Part shown: piece by piece, positions 14,624-18,346 of the stretch
How the letters are laid out: each line of letters opens with the position of its first letter
Position numbering within the stretch: position 1 is the first letter of the stretch
Assembly: GCA_964517005.1 (NCBI GenBank)
Contig: CAZFAJ010000058.1
Coordinates: 1 to 18,346, forward strand
From: CAYVBJ01 sp964517005
GTDB lineage: Bacteria > Bacteroidota > Rhodothermia > Balneolales > Balneolaceae
Reading direction: 5' to 3'
Length of the DNA: 18,346 bases
The notes under the pieces: model-generated
The model's database searches: none
The model's input: only the letters and a program-made list of their open reading frames with translations
Told to the model about the DNA's origin: nothing
Made by a program: the position numbers and the translations under genes

Positions 14624-15994
14624 TCAAGCTGAAATTTGCTCATCTTTTTTTTCAAAACGCTGTTCGTGCCTGAAGTTGTATTTGAGAAATCCTGCCGTAA
14701 TCAGTGCAGCACCGATATCCGCAATAGGAAAAGAGAACCAGATTCCGTATATCCCAAAAAAGAGAGGCAGGATAAATATGAGCGGTATCAGCAGAAATCC
14801 CTGTTTGGAAAGGGACAGAATGAGTGCGGGACGCGCCCGCCCGATAGCCTGAAAGTAGGCACTGCCAAGAAGATTGACAGCAAGCAGCGGAGTGGCCAAA
14901 AACACTGCCCGGAGTGCGGGAGTAGTTTGGCCGATCAATACCCGATCGTTGGTAAAAACAGAAACAATATACGGAGCAAAAATCATGATGATGATAAAAA
15001 TAACAAATGAGATCAGTGTAGCCGAGACCACTGAAAGTTTAATCAGTTTTTTTACACGATCCATCAGCATGGCTCCATAGTTATAGCCCAGGATCGGTAC
15101 AAAGCCCTGCGTTATTCCAAGTACCGGAAAGTTGGCAAACATCAGCAGCCGCCCGATGATGCCATAAATCGATAAACCGAGTTCGCCTCCATAAATAAAC
15201 AGGGAGTTATTGAGCACAATAGAGAGAACGCTGATGGTTCCCTGCCGTGCAAATGTTACCGAGCCTAACGATATTACTTCCCGAATCAGAGGATAGTCCG
15301 GTTTGATATAAAATCGGGAAAGTTTCATCTGTGAATCCCCCCAAAGAAAGAACCAGGTTGCAAAAGCCGCACTTGCCATATATGAAATTGTCGTAGCCCA
15401 TGCAGCCCCGGCAATACCCATATCCAGCCAGACAATAAAAACCGGATCAAGAATGATATTTACAACTGCCGGAATCATGATCGTAAGCATGGCAATTCGC
15501 GGATATCCCTCCGCACGGATTACGTTGTTACTCATCATGGCCCATGCCAGAAACGGAACACCAATCAGAACAATAGTGAAATAGATATGAGCCGGCTCAG
15601 TCACCTCTCCCCGTCCGCCAAACAGGCTTAAGATCTGGTCAATAAAAAGAAATCCAGCAATGACAAAGCTAAAGCCGAAAAGAAGTGTAAGTACTGCCTG
15701 GTTCCCGAAGGTCCGGAATGCTTTTTCATCATCATTTTTTCCAAATGACCGGGAAATAACTGAAGCTCCGCCAACGCCGATAGCCATACCGATGCTTGCA
15801 ATAAGAAAAGTAATCGGTTGTACAACAGTGATAGCAGCAATACCCAGAGAACCAACCCACAATCCCACAAAAATAGTATCCACAATACCATAAATCGACA
15901 TCACCATAATCCCTGCCGAAGCGGGAATGGCCTGTTCCCTCAGCAGTTTTCCAAGCGGTCGTGTACCAAATGCTTTCCGTTTATCGTTTTTCAA
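14624..15994 (-). CDS. MATE family multidrug/cation-coupled efflux protein
   Basis: 456 residues with 12 predicted helices in two homologous six-helix halves. N-terminal motifs are REQAIPASAGIMVMSIYGIV and DTIFVGLWVG (helix 1), then AIGVGGASVISRSFGKNDDEKA, the usual G-x-x-x-x-S/I-S-R-x-x-G-x-x-D loop after helix 2. The second half has GITQGFVPILGYNYGA, the family's G-(F/I)-Q-P-(I)-x-G-Y-N-(Y/F)-G-A motif. It sits in the inner membrane and exports cationic or amphipathic compounds in exchange for Na+ or H+; the coupling ion cannot be told here. The start is a TTG at 15994: no ATG or GTG exists in frame between the upstream stop (16004) and the first conserved helix. The haloalkane dehalogenase gene lies 140 bases upstream on the same strand. 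Confidence 0.93.
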   Translation of the reverse strand: MKNDKRKAFGTRPLGKLLREQAIPASAGIMVMSIYGIVDTIFVGLWVGSLGIAAITVVQPITFLIASIGMAIGVGGASVISRSFGKNDDEKAFRTFGNQAVLTLLFGFSFVIAGFLFIDQILSLFGGRGEVTEPAHIYFTIVLIGVPFLAWAMMSNNVIRAEGYPRIAMLTIMIPAVVNIILDPVFIVWLDMGIAGAAWATTISYMASAAFATWFFLWGDSQMKLSRFYIKPDYPLIREVISLGSVTFARQGTISVLSIVLNNSLFIYGGELGLSIYGIIGRLLMFANFPVLGITQGFVPILGYNYGAMLMDRVKKLIKLSVVSATLISFVIFIIIMIFAPYIVSVFTNDRVLIGQTTPALRAVFLATPLLAVNLLGSAYFQAIGRARPALILSLSKQGFLLIPLIFILPLFFGIYGIWFSFPIADIGAALITAGFLKYNFRHEQRFEKKDEQISA

Positions 15995-16134
15995 CTGAAC
16001 AAGTTAGGTGTTTAAAAAAGAGTACGGTGTATACGATAATTAATTGCGGTCATTCAACTGTTCTTCACGGATTTTTACATCTGATTCAAATGATAGACAT
16101 TTTTCTATTCCCATATCGCGTACAGAGTTCAGAT

Positions 16135-17019
16135 TTATTCCTCTAAACTGTTATACCACGTTTCCAATTCTTCGCCGATGCGGTGAGGATGATCTTCCTG
16201 CAGGTAGTGAAGTCCTTTGCCAAGAAAAACCGTTTTTGTGTGTGGATAATTTTCGCTGATCCATTTTGCATCCTCTTTTTGAAGCAACAATCCCGGTTTC
16301 GCATAAAAACAGAGTTTTGGGATCTGTGTCTTTTTCAGCCAGTTGTGATAGGATTCTACAGCTTCAGATACATCTTCCGGCCGGCCATCAAAAGGCACCT
16401 CCTCCGGCCAGACTCGCAGTGGCTTCCGGCTTCGAATGGTTGGATAAGGTTCTGAATAGATCTCCTGCTCTTTTGTCGTCAATTTTCTGACGACCAGGTC
16501 GGGGAGTATTTTTTTGACAAACAGATTTAAGACACTGACCATCAGCCAGCCCAGGCCGGGTGTCCGCAGCATTTTAAACGCCAATTTTGGTTTTGCAGGC
16601 AGTTCTGCCCATTTGGGAATCTTGTAAATTGCCTCCATAAAACAGATTGCTTTTATATTCTCAGGGTGTTTACTGGCATAGTGAAATCCAAGAGCTGAAC
16701 CCCAGTCGTGCAGAACAAGTGTGATATTGGTAAGAGCAAGTTTTTGAATGAAGTTTTTTAAGTAATCGTAATGATCGGCAAACCGGTAAGCGACATCCGC
16801 TTTATCCGATTTGCCCATTCCTATTAAATCGGGAGCGATACATCGTGCACTGCCGGTCAGATATGGAATGATATTTCTCCACAGGTATGATGAAGTAGGA
16901 TTCCCGTGCAGAAACAAAACCGGATCACCTTCACCCTCATCGATATAATGCATTTGATTACCATTAATCTCCAGAAAATTTGACTGGAAAGGAAAATCTG
17001 CTGAAATATTTTTTGCCAT
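16135..17019 (-). CDS. dhaA: Haloalkane dehalogenase, subfamily II
   Basis: 294 residues of alpha/beta-hydrolase fold. The complete HLD-II active site is seen: halide-stabilising Asn40 in FLHGNPTSSYLWRNI, nucleophile Asp105 and halide-binding Trp106 in LHDWGSALGF, catalytic acid Glu129 in FMEAI, and base His271 in GLHYLQEDHPHRIGEEL. Numbering is one less than the Rhodococcus enzyme (41/106/107/130/272), and length is the same within a residue or two. It hydrolyses carbon-halogen bonds of haloalkanes to an alcohol, halide and proton in the cytoplasm. Glu129, rather than a late Asp, separates it from HLD-I. The symbol follows the characterised HLD-II enzyme; the natural substrate, perhaps a marine halogenated compound, is unknown. 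It is upstream of the MATE gene on the same strand and divergent from the aldo/keto reductase, so a stress or detoxification role is plausible but inferred. Confidence 0.94.
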   Translation of the reverse strand: MAKNISADFPFQSNFLEINGNQMHYIDEGEGDPVLFLHGNPTSSYLWRNIIPYLTGSARCIAPDLIGMGKSDKADVAYRFADHYDYLKNFIQKLALTNITLVLHDWGSALGFHYASKHPENIKAICFMEAIYKIPKWAELPAKPKLAFKMLRTPGLGWLMVSVLNLFVKKILPDLVVRKLTTKEQEIYSEPYPTIRSRKPLRVWPEEVPFDGRPEDVSEAVESYHNWLKKTQIPKLCFYAKPGLLLQKEDAKWISENYPHTKTVFLGKGLHYLQEDHPHRIGEELETWYNSLEE

Positions 17020-17160
17020 CTTATCAGGTTTAAGAGTTTATCTGTTTCAGATCAGTTTAAGAACGTATACAGGATAGTTTCAAAATACGATTTAGAATGA
17101 CCCGCTATTTTTTAAATCGTACTGAGATTGTGCATGCCTATTATTATATTTTAAAATCGA

Positions 17161-17172
17161 TAAAACGTTTTA
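17161..17172. promoter_or_regulatory. 12-base perfect palindrome TAAAACGTTTTA
   Basis: A perfect 12-base palindrome in the 221-base divergent region between the dehalogenase (minus) and the aldo/keto reductase (plus), 69 bases upstream of the reductase start. A central CG in an A/T-arm palindrome is typical of LacI-type and several other dimeric regulators. No regulator gene is adjacent, so this is only a candidate operator. Confidence 0.4.
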
Positions 17173-17240
17173 ATCTGAATTTGCATTTATCAAAGAAGGA
17201 TCAAGAAGAACAAATCGTAAAATAAAACATATAGAAATCA

Positions 17241-18191
17241 ATGAAGACACTTAAGTTTAAAAACGGAGATCAACTCGACGCAATCGGTCTTGGAACCTGG
17301 AAATCTGATCCCGGCAAAGTTGGCAAAGCCGTAAAGATTGCCCTTGAAAATGGCTACCGCCATGTCGATTGTGCTGCTGTCTATCAAAATGAAGCTGAAA
17401 TTGGTGAAGCGTTCAGTGATGTTTTTTCCGGAGGAGATATTAAGCGAAAAGATGTGTGGGTTACATCAAAACTGTGGAATAATGCTCATAAGAAAGAAGA
17501 TGTGATTCCCGCCTTGAAAAAAACACTTTCCGACCTGCAGCTGGAGTACCTGGATTTATATCTGATTCACTGGCCGGTTGCCTTTAAACCGGATCTCGAA
17601 GGTTTTCCGGAGAGTGATGATGATTATCTTTCACTGGAAGAAGTTCCGGTTATTGAAACCTGGAATGCTATGCTTGAAGCAAAAAAACAGGGATTGGTAA
17701 AGCATCTTGGCGTCTCAAATTTCAGTATTGAAAAACTGGAAGACCTGACTTCCAAAACCGATGATCCTCCCGAAATGAACCAGGTAGAGATGCATCCCTA
17801 TCTCCAGCAAGATGAGTTGCTGAACTATTGTAAGGAGAATAATATCCATGTAACAGCATATTCACCTCTTGGCAGCGGCGACCGGCCTGATGCTATGAAA
17901 GCGGATGACGAGCCATCCCTGCTTGAAAATGAAGTAATCACAAGTATTGCAGTGAAACACAACGCAACACCGGGTCAGGTTCTAATCATATGGTCAGTGG
18001 AGCGTGATACGGCTGTGATTCCAAAATCTACCAACCCCGGCAGAATTCAGGAGAACCTGGCAAGTGCAGAGATTGAACTGGATGAAGAGGATATGTCGGA
18101 AATTGCCAAACTTGATAAACATTACAGATATGTACACGCTAAGTTTTTTGAAACGGAAAGTGACATGTATAGAAATATTTTTGATGATTAG
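17241..18191 (+). CDS. Aldo/keto reductase
   Basis: 316 residues, the usual length of the NADP(H)-dependent (alpha/beta)8-barrel AKR family. The catalytic tetrad is complete: Asp43 and Tyr48 (GYRHVDCAAVYQNE), Lys77 (WVTSKLWNNAH) and His110 (LYLIHWPVAF). Later signature motifs are HLGVSNFS, QVEMHPYLQQDELLNYC, AYSPLGS and the cofactor 2'-phosphate clamp IPKSTNPGRIQENL near the C-terminus. It reduces aldehydes or ketones to alcohols in the cytoplasm; the LIHWPVAFKP loop and the MHPYLQQ motif place it in the AKR1-like/AKR4 general group. It is divergent from the dehalogenase and 26 bases ahead of the urocanase start, so it could be read through into hutU, although no shared pathway is evident. 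Detoxification of reactive carbonyls is the most likely role. Confidence 0.94.
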   Translation: MKTLKFKNGDQLDAIGLGTWKSDPGKVGKAVKIALENGYRHVDCAAVYQNEAEIGEAFSDVFSGGDIKRKDVWVTSKLWNNAHKKEDVIPALKKTLSDLQLEYLDLYLIHWPVAFKPDLEGFPESDDDYLSLEEVPVIETWNAMLEAKKQGLVKHLGVSNFSIEKLEDLTSKTDDPPEMNQVEMHPYLQQDELLNYCKENNIHVTAYSPLGSGDRPDAMKADDEPSLLENEVITSIAVKHNATPGQVLIIWSVERDTAVIPKSTNPGRIQENLASAEIELDEEDMSEIAKLDKHYRYVHAKFFETESDMYRNIFDD

Positions 18192-18217
18192 ACAACATCC
18201 AACATATTGTTAAAGTA

Positions 18218-18346
18218 ATGAAAAAAATCAGTGCACCAACCGGATCGGACCTTCAATGTAAAAAATGGTTAATTGAAGCACCATTTCGAATGATTCAAAA
18301 CAATCTCGATCCGGATGTTGCTGAAAATCCGGATGAGCTGATTGTC
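18218..18346 (+). CDS. hutU: Urocanate hydratase, N-terminal 43 residues (cut by window end)
   Basis: The open frame from the ATG at 18218 runs off the window edge after 43 codons. It reads a variable opening (MKKISAPTGSDLQCKKW) followed by EAPFRMIQNNLDPDVAENPD and ELIV. This matches the N-terminus of urocanase, whose consensus is CKGW-x-x-EAA-x-R-M/L-L-M-NNLDPEVAE-x-P-x-x-L-V-VYGG. Urocanase adds water to urocanate in histidine catabolism, using tightly bound NAD+; the active site lies beyond this fragment. The start codon suits the family but has no clear ribosome site. The neighbouring aldo/keto reductase is not a hut gene. Confidence 0.88.
   Translation, partial: MKKISAPTGSDLQCKKWLIEAPFRMIQNNLDPDVAENPDELIV

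Noticed and set aside
1402..17166. Octamer GATAAAAC in three intergenic regions (1402, 10872, 17159), each next to a palindrome
   Set aside because: It is AT-rich and also occurs inside a coding region (inverse copy near 634), so it is not specific enough to propose a shared operator.

Overview
The window (about 40% GC, with AT-rich intergenic spaces) looks like chromosomal DNA from a marine or saline member of the Bacteroidota/Balneolota/Rhodothermota group, most likely Balneolota-like. The support is: a C-terminal type IX secretion sorting domain with the NPFNPTT and LGR.V..L motifs on a giant secreted enzyme; several Bacteroidetes-style lipoproteins; weak or absent Shine-Dalgarno sequences; a DUF4199 membrane protein; and a sodium-pump rhodopsin of the Krokinobacter KR2 type. 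The phylum is an inference; no rRNA or other taxonomic marker lies in the window. The assembly has one 100-N scaffold gap at 2959-3058.

Left part (1-5700): an AraC-type regulator with an unusual DUF4242 + cyclase-like sensory region (186-1289, minus); a four-helix DUF4199 membrane protein (minus); a secreted endonuclease/exonuclease/phosphatase-fold protein split by the gap (2239-3506, minus); a lipoprotein S41 tail-specific protease (minus); and a divergent small lipoprotein of unknown function (plus).

Middle (5797-12892): a 1544-residue secreted enzyme (minus) combining a choice-of-anchor-I beta-propeller, an OB-fold domain, a variant metallophosphatase/5'-nucleotidase module and a type IX sorting tail. 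A 574-base, AT-rich, repeat-bearing region follows, then the light-driven sodium pump (NDQ rhodopsin, plus). Facing it across a shared hairpin terminator is Blh, the carotene dioxygenase that makes retinal (minus). These two genes form a phototrophy unit: Blh cleaves beta-carotene to retinal, retinal binds Lys258 of the rhodopsin, and light then drives Na+ export. The resulting sodium gradient could power sodium-coupled transporters, possibly including the MATE exporter nearby.

Right part (13083-18346): an MFS transporter, a MATE exporter and a subfamily II haloalkane dehalogenase with a complete catalytic pentad (all minus), then divergent from them an aldo/keto reductase (plus) and the start of urocanate hydratase hutU, cut by the window end.

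The most interesting signals are the sodium-pump rhodopsin (with substitutions at the two positions tied to ion selectivity in KR2 and a glycine at the carotenoid-antenna window), the repeats in its upstream region, the DUF4242-cyclase-AraC fusion, and the altered metal-ligand motifs in the giant nucleotidase-like protein. I saw no CRISPR array, insertion sequence, RNA gene or prophage.
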